A stretch of DNA of 44,409 nucleotides from Tissierellia bacterium (GTDB lineage Bacteria; Bacillota; Clostridia; Tissierellales; Tepidimicrobiaceae). Shown one piece after another: positions 31,013 to 40,862 of this stretch. The notes beneath the pieces were generated by a model. That model made no database searches and was not told the origin of the DNA. It saw only the letters and a program-made list of their open reading frames with translations. The stretch spans positions 1 to 44,409 of the forward strand of contig JAAYFV010000181.1 of assembly GCA_012728075.1 (NCBI GenBank), written 5' to 3'. Within the stretch, counting starts at the first letter, position 1, and each line of letters begins with the position of its first letter. The position numbers and the translations under genes are program-made.

Positions 31013-31810
31013 TTGAAAAAGATATTATTATATACTTCCATATTGATTATTGGATTTTTTTCTTTTTTTATATTGAAAGAGTATATACAAATTTCTATAT
31101 ATCCCATAGTTAAACAATATGAAAAAAACAAATTGTTAAATTCGTTAAAAGATTATGAAATTATAGATACTGGACATTTTAAAATATATTTTAAAGAGCA
31201 AGAAAGAAATATTGGGGAAATAACTGGAGAAATAGCTGAACTATACTATGATGAAGTGTGCCTGTATTTTAACTATTATCCTAAGGATATTACCCCTATA
31301 ATAATATACGAAGATAAAGATGAGTTAATGAGTACTGTAAAACTTAATGGAGATACTCCACCTTTAGGAGTATATTATAGTGGAACATTAAATCTCCTCT
31401 CTCCTAATCTATGGATTAAAGGATATGATATAGAGCAAGAATACAAAAACACTACCCCTGTGATACATGAATTTACTCATTTAATAGTAGATGAAAAGAC
31501 CAGAGGCAATTATCCCCTATGGCTTACTGAAGGATTAGCTTTATTTATAGAGAAAGAAACCATTGGATTTGAATGGGAAAAAGGGATAGGAGAAATTTCT
31601 AATATCAGTTTAAAGGATTTAAACGATAATTTTGATGAAATAGAAATTGGAGCAGCTTATAGAAAATCTTACGAGGTGATTGATAAGTTAAATGATCAGT
31701 TTGGGTTTGACAAGATCAATTTATTATTAGATAATCTAGGCATAGGGAGTAATGTAAATACTTCGTTAAAAAGAGTATTTAAGCTAAGCTTAGATGATAT
31801 GGAATATTAA
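31013..31810 (+). CDS. Membrane-anchored peptidase MA-like (gluzincin) metallopeptidase (TTG start)
   Basis: N-terminal TM; HEFTH with downstream [11 protein letters not shown] glutamate. Confidence 0.82.
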   Translation: MKKILLYTSILIIGFFSFFILKEYIQISIYPIVKQYEKNKLLNSLKDYEIIDTGHFKIYFKEQERNIGEITGEIAELYYDEVCLYFNYYPKDITPIIIYEDKDELMSTVKLNGDTPPLGVYYSGTLNLLSPNLWIKGYDIEQEYKNTTPVIHEFTHLIVDEKTRGNYPLWLTEGLALFIEKETIGFEWEKGIGEISNISLKDLNDNFDEIEIGAAYRKSYEVIDKLNDQFGFDKINLLLDNLGIGSNVNTSLKRVFKLSLDDMEY

Positions 31811-31836
31811 ATTATCAATTTTGGAGTGATATAATT

Positions 31837-32529
31837 ATGGATAAGAAAATACTAGTAGTAGATGATGAGAAATCTATTGCTGACATAATCAAATTTAATT
31901 TAGAAAAAGAAGGTTATATAGTTGATTTAGCCTATGATGGAGAAGAAGCAATAGAAAAAGTTTATAAAGTATTACCAGATTTGGTTCTTTTAGATATTAT
32001 GTTGCCCAAAAAAGATGGTTTTCAAGTATTGAGAGAAATTAGAAGGGAATTTAAAATTCCCGTACTTATGTTAACTGCTAAAGAAGAGGAAGTAGATAAG
32101 GTATTGGGATTAGAGTTAGGGGCAGATGATTACATCACTAAACCTTTTAGTATGAGAGAATTGGTGGCACGAGTTAAAGCTAATCTTAGAAGGGTAGAGT
32201 TTTCTAATGGCGATTTAGGGAATGAAGATATATTAGTAGCAGGGGATTTAATCATTGATTTAAACAAATATGAGGTGAAAAAGAGAGGACAAGTTATAGA
32301 TCTTACTCTTAGGGAATTTGAATTGTTAAAATTTTTAGCATCTAGCGCTGAACAAGTATTTACCAGAGAACAATTATTAGAAGAAGTATGGGGATATGAA
32401 TATTATGGAGACATAAGAACAGTAGATGTTACAGTTAGAAGATTGAGAGAAAAAATAGAAGATGAAGATGGAGAATTTAAATATATATTAACAAAAAGAG
32501 GAGTAGGATATTATTTCAGGAGGGGCTAA
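31837..32529 (+). CDS. walR: Response regulator WalR (YycF)
   Basis: [39 protein letters not shown]; winged helix [15 protein letters not shown]. Confidence 0.95.
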   Translation: MDKKILVVDDEKSIADIIKFNLEKEGYIVDLAYDGEEAIEKVYKVLPDLVLLDIMLPKKDGFQVLREIRREFKIPVLMLTAKEEEVDKVLGLELGADDYITKPFSMRELVARVKANLRRVEFSNGDLGNEDILVAGDLIIDLNKYEVKKRGQVIDLTLREFELLKFLASSAEQVFTREQLLEEVWGYEYYGDIRTVDVTVRRLREKIEDEDGEFKYILTKRGVGYYFRRG

Positions 32530-32532
32530 CTC

Positions 32533-34356
32533 ATGTTTACTAGCATAAGATGGAAGTTTATCATAGTATATTTTCTGTTGGTATTTATTGCTATGGTAAT
32601 CGTGGGAGTTTTTATTGTACAGAGATTTGAAACACAACAGTTAGAAAATAGAACTAATCTAATGACTAAACAGATTGAATCTATAATAAGCACCTCTAGT
32701 TATTTATCAAAGGATAATTGGATTGAAGTTAGTGAAGAGATCCAAGATATGTTAAATGAATGGAGATTTGATGGGACTGAGACTTTATACATTATATATG
32801 AAGAAGAAATATATAGGATAATAGCCACTTCGTCGAAAAATCAGGAGAAAATAGTAGGTCAAAACGCATTAACATATAAATATTTGGATCCTACTTTAAT
32901 ACTATCAGCCTATGAAGGAAGTAAAAGTGAAGGCATAAAAAAAGATTTCAATGAGGAAGTTGTATTTAAGCATCTTGCTTATCCAGTTATAAATGAGGTA
33001 GGTCAAGTAAAAGGTGTCTTTTATATGACCTCTGATTTGCAGGATGTATATACTACTTTGGATGAGTCCAAGAAAATATTGACCAGTGCTACTATGCTGG
33101 CATTAGTAATAACTGTAATATTGGGTTTTTTAATAGCAAGTAGTATCACAGAACCCATTAGAGATGTGACTAAGAAAGCTGAAAGAATGGCTAAAGGTGA
33201 TTTTAATCAATTTGTTGAAGTAAAATCAGATGATGAAATAGGACAGCTTGCTAGTATGTTTAATTATTTGACATTAAAATTGAAAGAGACTATCCAGGAG
33301 ATGGATTTGGAAAGGAGTAAGCTAGATACCATATTTAATTATATGGCTGATGGAGTTATAGCAATAGATTTAAATGGTTACATAATCCATGCTAATCCTA
33401 TAGCAGTAGATATATTGGATTTGGAAGATACCATAAATGAAGAATTAATAAGCCGAAAGATTTTTCCCATTGAGAATATTAATTTAACAAACATAGATTA
33501 TGATGATGTGGATACATTAGAGGGGGATGATATAGTCGAGATAAAATCGGTAGTATATAAGACCAGATACGCACCCTTTCGAAATGAAAAAGGTCATATT
33601 GGAGGCATAATAATTGTGTTTCAAGATATAACGGAGCAACATAAATTAGATAATATGAGAAAGGAATTTGTTGCAAATGTATCTCACGAATTAAAAACTC
33701 CAAAAACCACCATCAAAAGCTATACAGAAACCCTTATGGATTACAAGGATATAGATAAGGAACTTTCTTATAAATTTCTGTCTGTTATAGATGATGAATG
33801 TGATAGAATGGCAAGGATAGTTAGAAATTTACTCCAACTTTCAAATTTAGATTATAATAAAACAAAATGGAATAAAGTAGAATATTCTGTAGAAAAACTA
33901 ATCCAAGATTCTTGTTTAAAATTGGAGTTTGCTTTTAAAGAAAAAAGACAAACTTTTCATATAGATATTGAAGAAGATATTCCAGATATTGTTATTGATA
34001 AAGATGGTATGGAACAAGTAATATTAAATATACTATCTAATGCAATTAAATATACTCCCCAAAATGGAAATATAGACATAATTGCTAGAAGTGAAGACGA
34101 CAAGGTTGTTATAAAGATAAAGGATAATGGAATAGGTATACCAGAAGAAGATAAGGATAGGATTTTTGAAAGATTTTATAGAGTTGACAAGGGGAGGAGT
34201 AGAGAATTAGGTGGTACAGGTCTAGGGCTTTCCATTGCAAAACAGATAGTAGAAGCTCATAATGGGAATATAATACTTAAATCTCAGTATAAAGTTGGTA
34301 CAGAAGTAGATATTATATTACCTGTAGTTGCGGATGTGTCACTTAATCTTAATTAG
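32533..34356 (+). CDS. walK: Sensor histidine kinase WalK (YycG)
   Basis: Two TM, HAMP, PAS, HisKA FVANVSHELKTP, HATPase GTGLGLSIAKQIVEAH. Confidence 0.95.
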   Translation: MFTSIRWKFIIVYFLLVFIAMVIVGVFIVQRFETQQLENRTNLMTKQIESIISTSSYLSKDNWIEVSEEIQDMLNEWRFDGTETLYIIYEEEIYRIIATSSKNQEKIVGQNALTYKYLDPTLILSAYEGSKSEGIKKDFNEEVVFKHLAYPVINEVGQVKGVFYMTSDLQDVYTTLDESKKILTSATMLALVITVILGFLIASSITEPIRDVTKKAERMAKGDFNQFVEVKSDDEIGQLASMFNYLTLKLKETIQEMDLERSKLDTIFNYMADGVIAIDLNGYIIHANPIAVDILDLEDTINEELISRKIFPIENINLTNIDYDDVDTLEGDDIVEIKSVVYKTRYAPFRNEKGHIGGIIIVFQDITEQHKLDNMRKEFVANVSHELKTPKTTIKSYTETLMDYKDIDKELSYKFLSVIDDECDRMARIVRNLLQLSNLDYNKTKWNKVEYSVEKLIQDSCLKLEFAFKEKRQTFHIDIEEDIPDIVIDKDGMEQVILNILSNAIKYTPQNGNIDIIARSEDDKVVIKIKDNGIGIPEEDKDRIFERFYRVDKGRSRELGGTGLGLSIAKQIVEAHNGNIILKSQYKVGTEVDIILPVVADVSLNLN

Positions 34357-34358
34357 AT

Positions 34359-34375
34359 TGTAACAATTTTGTAAT
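34359..34375 (+). promoter_or_regulatory. WalR box between walK and the next gene
   Basis: TGTAAC-AATTT-TGTAAT, exact match to TGTWAH-N5-TGTWAH, 3 bp after the walK stop. Confidence 0.7.
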
Positions 34376-34432
34376 ATATCTTATATATAATGTAATTGAC
34401 TTGAAATATAATAGAGAAGGAGGGTTGAGAAT

Positions 34433-34927
34433 ATGTGGAAAAAAATCATAGCTAGCTTATTCATTATAATAGGGATTTTTTCATTTTCTTCAACAGGATA
34501 TGGAGCTAATATGAATACATCTAGTGTTCAGGTTGCTAGAAGAACTGATAGGAATAGATATCAGGTTACAGTGCCTAGTGAAGATGCTATAGCTACAGAT
34601 AAGAAAACTGCATTAATATCTGGGAAAGCTCCATCGGGAACCAATATAGTAATAGAAGTTTATGGAACAATGGATTTAACTGGTAAAAACTTTTCTTTAA
34701 CTAATCTACCTAAAAGCAGTGATTATATTCTCATCTCCAAAGAAACTATAAAAGCTGGGCAAGTGGGTTTTGCCAAAGAAGTGGAGCTGGTTTCTGGAAT
34801 TAATAAAGTTGTAGTAATATTTAGAGTAAATGGGGTAAATACAGTAGAAAAGGTGTATTATGTTTATGATAATGCATTAGCAGAAGAAGCCGTAAGGAAT
34901 CCTTATCGAATAGTGCCTACCAAATAA
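34433..34927 (+). CDS. Uncharacterised secreted protein in the wal operon
   Basis: RBS AGAAGGAGG; signal peptide MWKKIIASLFIIIGIFSFSSTGYGA; followed by walH. Confidence 0.85.
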   Translation: MWKKIIASLFIIIGIFSFSSTGYGANMNTSSVQVARRTDRNRYQVTVPSEDAIATDKKTALISGKAPSGTNIVIEVYGTMDLTGKNFSLTNLPKSSDYILISKETIKAGQVGFAKEVELVSGINKVVVIFRVNGVNTVEKVYYVYDNALAEEAVRNPYRIVPTK

Positions 34928-34957
34928 AAATCCATGGATTTGAGGAGATGATTAACA

Positions 34958-36391
34958 ATGATTAAAGAAAGGTTAAAAACTTTTCTACTCCTATCCTTGG
35001 TATGCATTAGTATATATTTAACTAGGCAAATTTGGCTGCAAATGCCTTATGAAATATTACCTTTAATTAAAAAAGAGAAAGCTTTAGATACTAGCTATTT
35101 ATTAGGGGATATGTTAGAGCCGTATAAATATCTGCTAAATTTTGATACAAAATTTCATACTGTGCTTTATAATGAAGGGGAAGAAAATCTATGGACGAGT
35201 ATTCAACCTATACTAGTAGATGCTTTATCTTCTAATAGCTTTAAGGTAGAGAGACTAACTAATGATGAATTTTTAACATATAATAGCAAAAGGTCCATAG
35301 TTTTCTATTTTCCGGAAAAATTTAGCACCTACATATTAGCCCGTTCTTTGGAAGTTAATAAACCTAATAATATAACGGAAAAAATACCAGATATAGATAG
35401 TATTTACATATATTTAGGCATTGGTGATCCTTTTTTTATATTTAGTAATGAGGACAAGCATTTAATGGTATATGATTTGGGAATAGATGTAAAAGAATTA
35501 AAGGAATATGTAAAGGAAATAGAGGAAACAGGAGACTATACCTATTATTATTCTATGAAGGATACATTAGGTAGCAATAATGATATTTTTATTCCCATTG
35601 AAATGTCTCAAAATGTACCATTAGCTTATGTTGAAAACGAATTAATCCCAAATAACATAGAAGAGGTTAGAATTATTGCGGAGAAATATTTTAATAAGGA
35701 CATAGACTATATAAGGGAGATAGTAGAAAATAATGGATCGATAATATATGTATACAATCAAAAGGTATTAAAAATTAATCCCAATGGCCTTTTAGAGTAT
35801 TTTAGTCCTCTTGAAGAACTTGTAAAGGAAAGAAATCTATATATTAGTTTAAATACTGTAGCAGATTTTTTATCAGACCATATTGGGATTCCAGAGGATA
35901 TATATTTGACAAAAATAGAAGAAATAGAGTTTGAAGACAATTTAGGGTATAGATTGACATTTAGACATAAGATAAGGGGGTTACCAGTAATAATAAGTGA
36001 TGATGATATAAAAGATTTTATCCAGATAGATGTATTTAATAAATATGTTAGAAAGTATAAGATGTTTATTAGAAAGGATATGAATATATCCGATATTAAT
36101 TTGGCTGAAAACAAGAGGATGCTGTCTGCTTTTGACATTATAAATATGAACCCCACATATGAGTTATTGGAAAAAAGATATATTTATGATAAAAACTTAA
36201 CTCAGGATGATATAAATAGAGAAACTCTGACTAAAGATATATTATCTTCTATTGAAAATATAGATATAGCTTATGTAGATCCTTGTTCTAAAGATAAAGA
36301 GGAGAAACTTATAGGAGTATGGTTATTAGAAACGGAAAATAGAATATATGCTTTTGATGTATATACAGGAGAACTAGTATTTGAAAGGTAG
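34958..36391 (+). CDS. walH: WalH/YycH family two-component system regulator
   Basis: N-terminal TM, about 480 aa, position after walK and before walI. Confidence 0.82.
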   Translation: MIKERLKTFLLLSLVCISIYLTRQIWLQMPYEILPLIKKEKALDTSYLLGDMLEPYKYLLNFDTKFHTVLYNEGEENLWTSIQPILVDALSSNSFKVERLTNDEFLTYNSKRSIVFYFPEKFSTYILARSLEVNKPNNITEKIPDIDSIYIYLGIGDPFFIFSNEDKHLMVYDLGIDVKELKEYVKEIEETGDYTYYYSMKDTLGSNNDIFIPIEMSQNVPLAYVENELIPNNIEEVRIIAEKYFNKDIDYIREIVENNGSIIYVYNQKVLKINPNGLLEYFSPLEELVKERNLYISLNTVADFLSDHIGIPEDIYLTKIEEIEFEDNLGYRLTFRHKIRGLPVIISDDDIKDFIQIDVFNKYVRKYKMFIRKDMNISDINLAENKRMLSAFDIINMNPTYELLEKRYIYDKNLTQDDINRETLTKDILSSIENIDIAYVDPCSKDKEEKLIGVWLLETENRIYAFDVYTGELVFER

Positions 36392-36421
36392 TTGGTGAAA
36401 GAGTTTGGATGGTGAAGAAGA

Positions 36422-37267
36422 ATGGATTGGTCAAAAGCTAAGACCATCTTAATAGTGGCTTTTATCATAACAAATATATTATTAATCTATGTTTTTATAG
36501 GTGAAAAAGGCATAGAGGAACCTACTCTAAAAGAAGATTTTATAGGAAATGTGGAAAAACTATTGAAGGATAAAGATATATATTTAGCAACAGAAATACC
36601 AACAGATATGCCTTATTTAAATACAATGAATGTAAGTTATGAAAATATGACCATAGATGATTTAAATCGATTATTTTTTGAAAATAAAGGCATTTTAGTT
36701 AAAGATGGAGATGCTTTTAGTCAGATAGTCAAGGAAAAAGAATCTGTAGTTATAATAAACAATAAACTAATATTATATGAAAATAAAAATGATGAAAAAA
36801 CATTTAAAAATATAGATAGGAATCAGGCCATCCAAATTGCAGAAGAATTTTTAAAAGAAAAAAATATAGACACATCAGATATGGAATTAACTTTTATAAA
36901 AGAAGAGAATGATACATTTTACATAGAATATTCTAAATTATATAATGGTGTATTTGTAGAAAGGGCTTATACAAATTTTCAAATAGATGGAAGAGGAGTT
37001 AAAAGATTCGAAAGGGTATGGCTTATAGTTGAAGATTTAGGTGAAACTGAAATATATATAAGTACAGCACCAAAAGCGATATTGGCCTTATTGGATATGG
37101 AAGATGTATATGGGAAAACTATAGAGAATATATCCCTTTGTTACTATTTTGATCCTCAAAAACACGATTATTTGGAGGAACCTGGCGAGGCAAAGCAGGG
37201 GAAAGCAATTCCAGCTTGGAGGATTCAATTTCAAGATGGATACAAGGTCTTTATAGATGATTATTAG
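36422..37267 (+). CDS. walI: WalI/YycI family two-component system regulator
   Basis: MDWSKAKTILIVAFIITNILLIYVF N-terminus; position between walH and walJ. Confidence 0.88.
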   Translation: MDWSKAKTILIVAFIITNILLIYVFIGEKGIEEPTLKEDFIGNVEKLLKDKDIYLATEIPTDMPYLNTMNVSYENMTIDDLNRLFFENKGILVKDGDAFSQIVKEKESVVIINNKLILYENKNDEKTFKNIDRNQAIQIAEEFLKEKNIDTSDMELTFIKEENDTFYIEYSKLYNGVFVERAYTNFQIDGRGVKRFERVWLIVEDLGETEIYISTAPKAILALLDMEDVYGKTIENISLCYYFDPQKHDYLEEPGEAKQGKAIPAWRIQFQDGYKVFIDDY

Positions 37268-37374
37268 GAAGAACTTATTGTGTTCTTCTTTTTTAATTTA
37301 TTTTTTTAAAATTAGTTTTGTGATAATATATAATAGTATATAGGAATATTTTTTACAAATTGGAGGTAAGAATA

Positions 37375-38169
37375 TTGGGAATAAAGTTTTGTTCCTTATC
37401 CAGTGGTAGCAATGGCAATTGTCAATACATTGAAACTGATAGGGTTAGAGTATTGGTAGATGCAGGTTTTAGCGGTAAAAGGATAGAAAACTTGTTATCC
37501 TCTATAGGTGTATGCCCTTCTACAATTGATTGTATGTTTATAACTCATGAACATAGGGATCACATAAAGGGAGCAGGGGTTTTATCTAGAAGATATGATA
37601 TACCTATATTTGCTAATGAAGGAACTTGGACTAATATGAGTAATAAAATAGGGGAGCTAAGGGATAAAAATATAAATATCATACAAACAGATAAAGATTT
37701 TGAAATTGGAGATTTAGGTATACTTCCTTTTAAAGTATTTCATGATGCCTATGAACCTGTAGGATACATACTTTATCATAAAGATATAAAAATAACTATT
37801 ATGACTGATACAGGTTGGGTAAACAATGAAATAAGAAATAAAATAAAAGGCTCCTCTTTATATCTGTTAGAATCAAATCATGATGTGAATATGCTTAAAT
37901 ATGGAAAGTATCCTTGGTATCTAAAAAAGAGAATATCTAGTACTCAAGGACATCTATCTAATGATGATGCAGGTGAAATTTTGTCTCAGGTTTTATTAGG
38001 TAAAGGAGAGATAATATTGTTAGCTCATTTAAGTCAAGAAAATAATATTCCATCTCTAGCTCAAGAAACTGTAGGTAAATTTGTTAAAAAATCTGGAATA
38101 AATACACAAAAAGACATTACTTTAGATTTGACCTATAGAGATAGGCCAACTAAGGTATATAACCTATAA
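37375..38169 (+). CDS. walJ: MBL-fold hydrolase WalJ (YycJ); likely TTG start at 37375
   Basis: FCSLSSGSNGNCQYIETDRVRVLVDAGFSGKRIE; FITHEHRDHIKG; RBS GGAGGT 7 nt before TTG. Confidence 0.95.
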   Translation: MGIKFCSLSSGSNGNCQYIETDRVRVLVDAGFSGKRIENLLSSIGVCPSTIDCMFITHEHRDHIKGAGVLSRRYDIPIFANEGTWTNMSNKIGELRDKNINIIQTDKDFEIGDLGILPFKVFHDAYEPVGYILYHKDIKITIMTDTGWVNNEIRNKIKGSSLYLLESNHDVNMLKYGKYPWYLKKRISSTQGHLSNDDAGEILSQVLLGKGEIILLAHLSQENNIPSLAQETVGKFVKKSGINTQKDITLDLTYRDRPTKVYNL

Positions 38170-38187
38170 ATATAGGAGGGGATTATA

Positions 38188-39327
38188 ATGTATTATGAAA
38201 GGCCACCTAAAAAAAGGAGATTTTTTTCTTATTTTATCGTTGCATTAATTGCAGCTATTGTTGGAGGAATAATAAGTGCTTATATTGCACCAACATATCT
38301 ATATGGTAAGGTACTACCTATACCAGGGAATTATGATGAAAAAGCCCCATATAATGCAGGACAACAAATAAATATTACACCTTCAGAGGACATATCTTCA
38401 GTGGAAGCAGTTGCAAAGAAGGCAATGAGTTCTGTAGTGGGAATAACTACTGTTCAGGTTCAAAGGGAACTTATATGGGAATGGGAAGTAGAAGGAGTAG
38501 GTTCAGGGATTATAGTAAATCCTAATGGATATATACTTACCAATTCTCATGTAGTAGGAGATGGTAAAGCTAAAAAGATAAGTGTTTTATTTGAGAATGG
38601 TGATATGCTTCCAGGAAAGTTGTTATGGTATGATAAAGCATTAGATTTGGCAGTAGTTAAAGTAGAAGCTACTGGACTTCCAGTTGCTGATTTAGGAGAT
38701 TCAGATTCTTTAGAGGTGGGTCAGTTGGCTGTAGCTATAGGAAATCCTTTAGGATTAGATTTTCAAAGAACAGTTACTGCAGGTATTATATCTGGTTTGA
38801 ATAGATCTATAAGAGTAGATGAGTATAATATTATAGATAATTTGATACAAACTGATGCTTCTATAAATCCTGGAAATAGTGGAGGACCATTGTTAAATAA
38901 TAAAGGAGAAGTAATAGGTATAAATACTGTAAAGATAAAATCTTCTGCAGCGGAAGGTTTAGGATTTGCCATACCTATTAATGTGGTAAAGCCTATTATA
39001 GAACAGATAGTTGAAGAAGGAGATTTTAAGATTGTATATTTAGGTGTTACAGGCATAGAAGTGGAAAGATATGAAAGACAAATTGGAGTAGAATTAAGTG
39101 TTGATAAAGGTGTTATATTATTAGAAATTGATGCTAATAGTCCAGCTGATAAAGCGGGTCTTAGATCAGGAGATATATTAGTGAAGATGGATAATCAAGA
39201 GATCGAAAGTATGAATCAATTGAAAAAAATATTGTATAAATACAAAAAAGGAGATAAAGCTAATTTAACGATTATTAGAAATGGTAAAGAAATGTCTGTT
39301 TCAGTTGTATTTAATCAAATGAAATAA
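38188..39327 (+). CDS. HtrA/DegP-like trypsin-like serine protease with PDZ domain
   Basis: GVGSGIIVNPNGYILTNSHVV; TDASINPGNSGGPLLN; C-terminal PDZ. Confidence 0.95.
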   Translation: MYYERPPKKRRFFSYFIVALIAAIVGGIISAYIAPTYLYGKVLPIPGNYDEKAPYNAGQQINITPSEDISSVEAVAKKAMSSVVGITTVQVQRELIWEWEVEGVGSGIIVNPNGYILTNSHVVGDGKAKKISVLFENGDMLPGKLLWYDKALDLAVVKVEATGLPVADLGDSDSLEVGQLAVAIGNPLGLDFQRTVTAGIISGLNRSIRVDEYNIIDNLIQTDASINPGNSGGPLLNNKGEVIGINTVKIKSSAAEGLGFAIPINVVKPIIEQIVEEGDFKIVYLGVTGIEVERYERQIGVELSVDKGVILLEIDANSPADKAGLRSGDILVKMDNQEIESMNQLKKILYKYKKGDKANLTIIRNGKEMSVSVVFNQMK

Positions 39328-39335
39328 TATCAATT

Positions 39336-39365
39336 TAAAAGCTTGACAATATTGTCAAGCTTTTA
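39336..39365 (+). terminator. Intrinsic terminator (perfect palindrome) after htrA
   Basis: TAAAAGCTTGACAAT|ATTGTCAAGCTTTTA. Confidence 0.8.
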
Positions 39366-39435
39366 TAAACATTATGGAAAATGTTTATACTAAAAGTAAG
39401 AAGCTTGTGCCTATTAAATATGTGGAGTTGATATT

Positions 39436-39603
39436 ATGTATGTAGTTTGCAACGAACATTTGGAGGATGCAATAGAGGATTTTGTAGAAATTTATGAACA
39501 ATCCCCAGATATATATGAATTAGAAAAAGTTTCTTTTACCGACTGGGCTAGTCCCCATAGCTGTAATTATTGTGAAAAACCACCTAAATATTTAGTGGTT
39601 TAA
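39436..39603 (+). CDS. CxxH/CxxC protein (BA_5709 family-like); not in the ORF track
   Basis: MYVVCNEHLEDAIEDFVEIYEQSPDIYELEKVSFTDWASPHSCNYCEKPPKYLVV; CNEH and CNYC motifs; located between htrA and rlmH. Confidence 0.88.
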   Translation: MYVVCNEHLEDAIEDFVEIYEQSPDIYELEKVSFTDWASPHSCNYCEKPPKYLVV

Positions 39604-39619
39604 AGGAAAGGAGAGATTC

Positions 39620-40762
39620 ATGAAGATTTATAATTTAGGAAAGATACCTATAAAATCTTGGGCAACGGATTTGGAGGAAGATGCTTTGCAGCAAGCTGTA
39701 AACCTCTCTAATCTAAGCTTTGCCTATTCCCATATTGCACTGATGGCAGATGCTCATGTGGGATTTGGCATGCCTATAGGAGGGGTTTTTGCTTCCTTAG
39801 GAGTGATTATTCCCAATGCTGTTGGTGTGGATATTGGTTGTGGAATTATTGCAGCAAAAACTGATATTAAGGAGATAGATATTAGGTCTATTGAAAAAAT
39901 AGTGGACAAGGCTCATAAATCTATACCTTTGGGATTTAAGCATCATAAGAGTCCAAGGAAATGGGAAGGATTCAATAATCCTCCTAATTTAAAGATAGTA
40001 ATGGAAGAATTAGATGCTGCTAGATACCAACTAGGAACTTTAGGAGGAGGTAATCACTTTTTAAGTATAGAGAAAGGTAGCGATGGACATATATGGCTAA
40101 TGGTACATTCTGGAAGTAGAAATTTTGGATATAAAATAGCTGAGTATTACAATAATGTAGCTATAAAGTTAAATGAGAAGATAAAATTAGTTCCTCCAAA
40201 ACAAGATTTAGCAGGGCTTTATATAGACTCTAAAGAGGGAAAAGAATACTTTAATGCTATGAGTTATGCTTTAAAATTTGCAGCAGAAAACAGAAGGCAA
40301 TTATTAGAACAATTTTATGATATATTTAGGGAAGAAACAAAGTCTGAAAAAATACTCAAAAAAGTTTCTATCCACCATAATTATGCTTCAATAGAGGAAC
40401 ATTTTGGGAAAGAAGTTATAGTTCATAGGAAAGGAGCTATAAAGGCAGAAAAAGGAGAGTTAGGAATTATCCCTGGTTCTATGGGTACTCCTTCATATAT
40501 AGTAGAAGGATTAGGAAATCCTGAGAGCTTTAGAAGTTGTTCCCATGGAGCAGGTAGAGTAATGTCTAGAAGACAAGCTAATAAAACTATTACCAAAGAG
40601 ATGGCAGATAAATCTATGGGAGATATAGTTCATAAGGGTTGGAAAAAAGATTTTTCAGAAGCCCCTATGGCTTATAAGGATATAGAAGAAGTTATGGATA
40701 ATCAAAAGGATTTGGTAAAAAGGGTGGTTAAATTAACACCTTTAGGAGTTGTTAAGGGATAG
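39620..40762 (+). CDS. RtcB family RNA ligase
   Basis: MADAHVGFGMPIGGVFA, GVDIGCGIIA, LGTLGGGNHFLSIE, VHSGSRNFG, SCSHGAGRVMSR. Confidence 0.95.
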   Translation: MKIYNLGKIPIKSWATDLEEDALQQAVNLSNLSFAYSHIALMADAHVGFGMPIGGVFASLGVIIPNAVGVDIGCGIIAAKTDIKEIDIRSIEKIVDKAHKSIPLGFKHHKSPRKWEGFNNPPNLKIVMEELDAARYQLGTLGGGNHFLSIEKGSDGHIWLMVHSGSRNFGYKIAEYYNNVAIKLNEKIKLVPPKQDLAGLYIDSKEGKEYFNAMSYALKFAAENRRQLLEQFYDIFREETKSEKILKKVSIHHNYASIEEHFGKEVIVHRKGAIKAEKGELGIIPGSMGTPSYIVEGLGNPESFRSCSHGAGRVMSRRQANKTITKEMADKSMGDIVHKGWKKDFSEAPMAYKDIEEVMDNQKDLVKRVVKLTPLGVVKG

Positions 40763-40774
40763 ATTTAAACTAGT

Positions 40775-40802
40775 TGTAACTTCTATGTAACTTTAATGTA
40801 AC
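40775..40802 (+). promoter_or_regulatory. Triple WalR-like direct repeat
   Basis: TGTAAC-TTCTA-TGTAAC-TTTAA-TGTAAC, 11-bp period; candidate -10 GATAAT at 40822. Confidence 0.75.
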
Positions 40803-40862
40803 CAAAAACCTTCCTATAGGTGATAATCTATATTTAGAAGAAAAATTAAGGAGGTTTTATAG

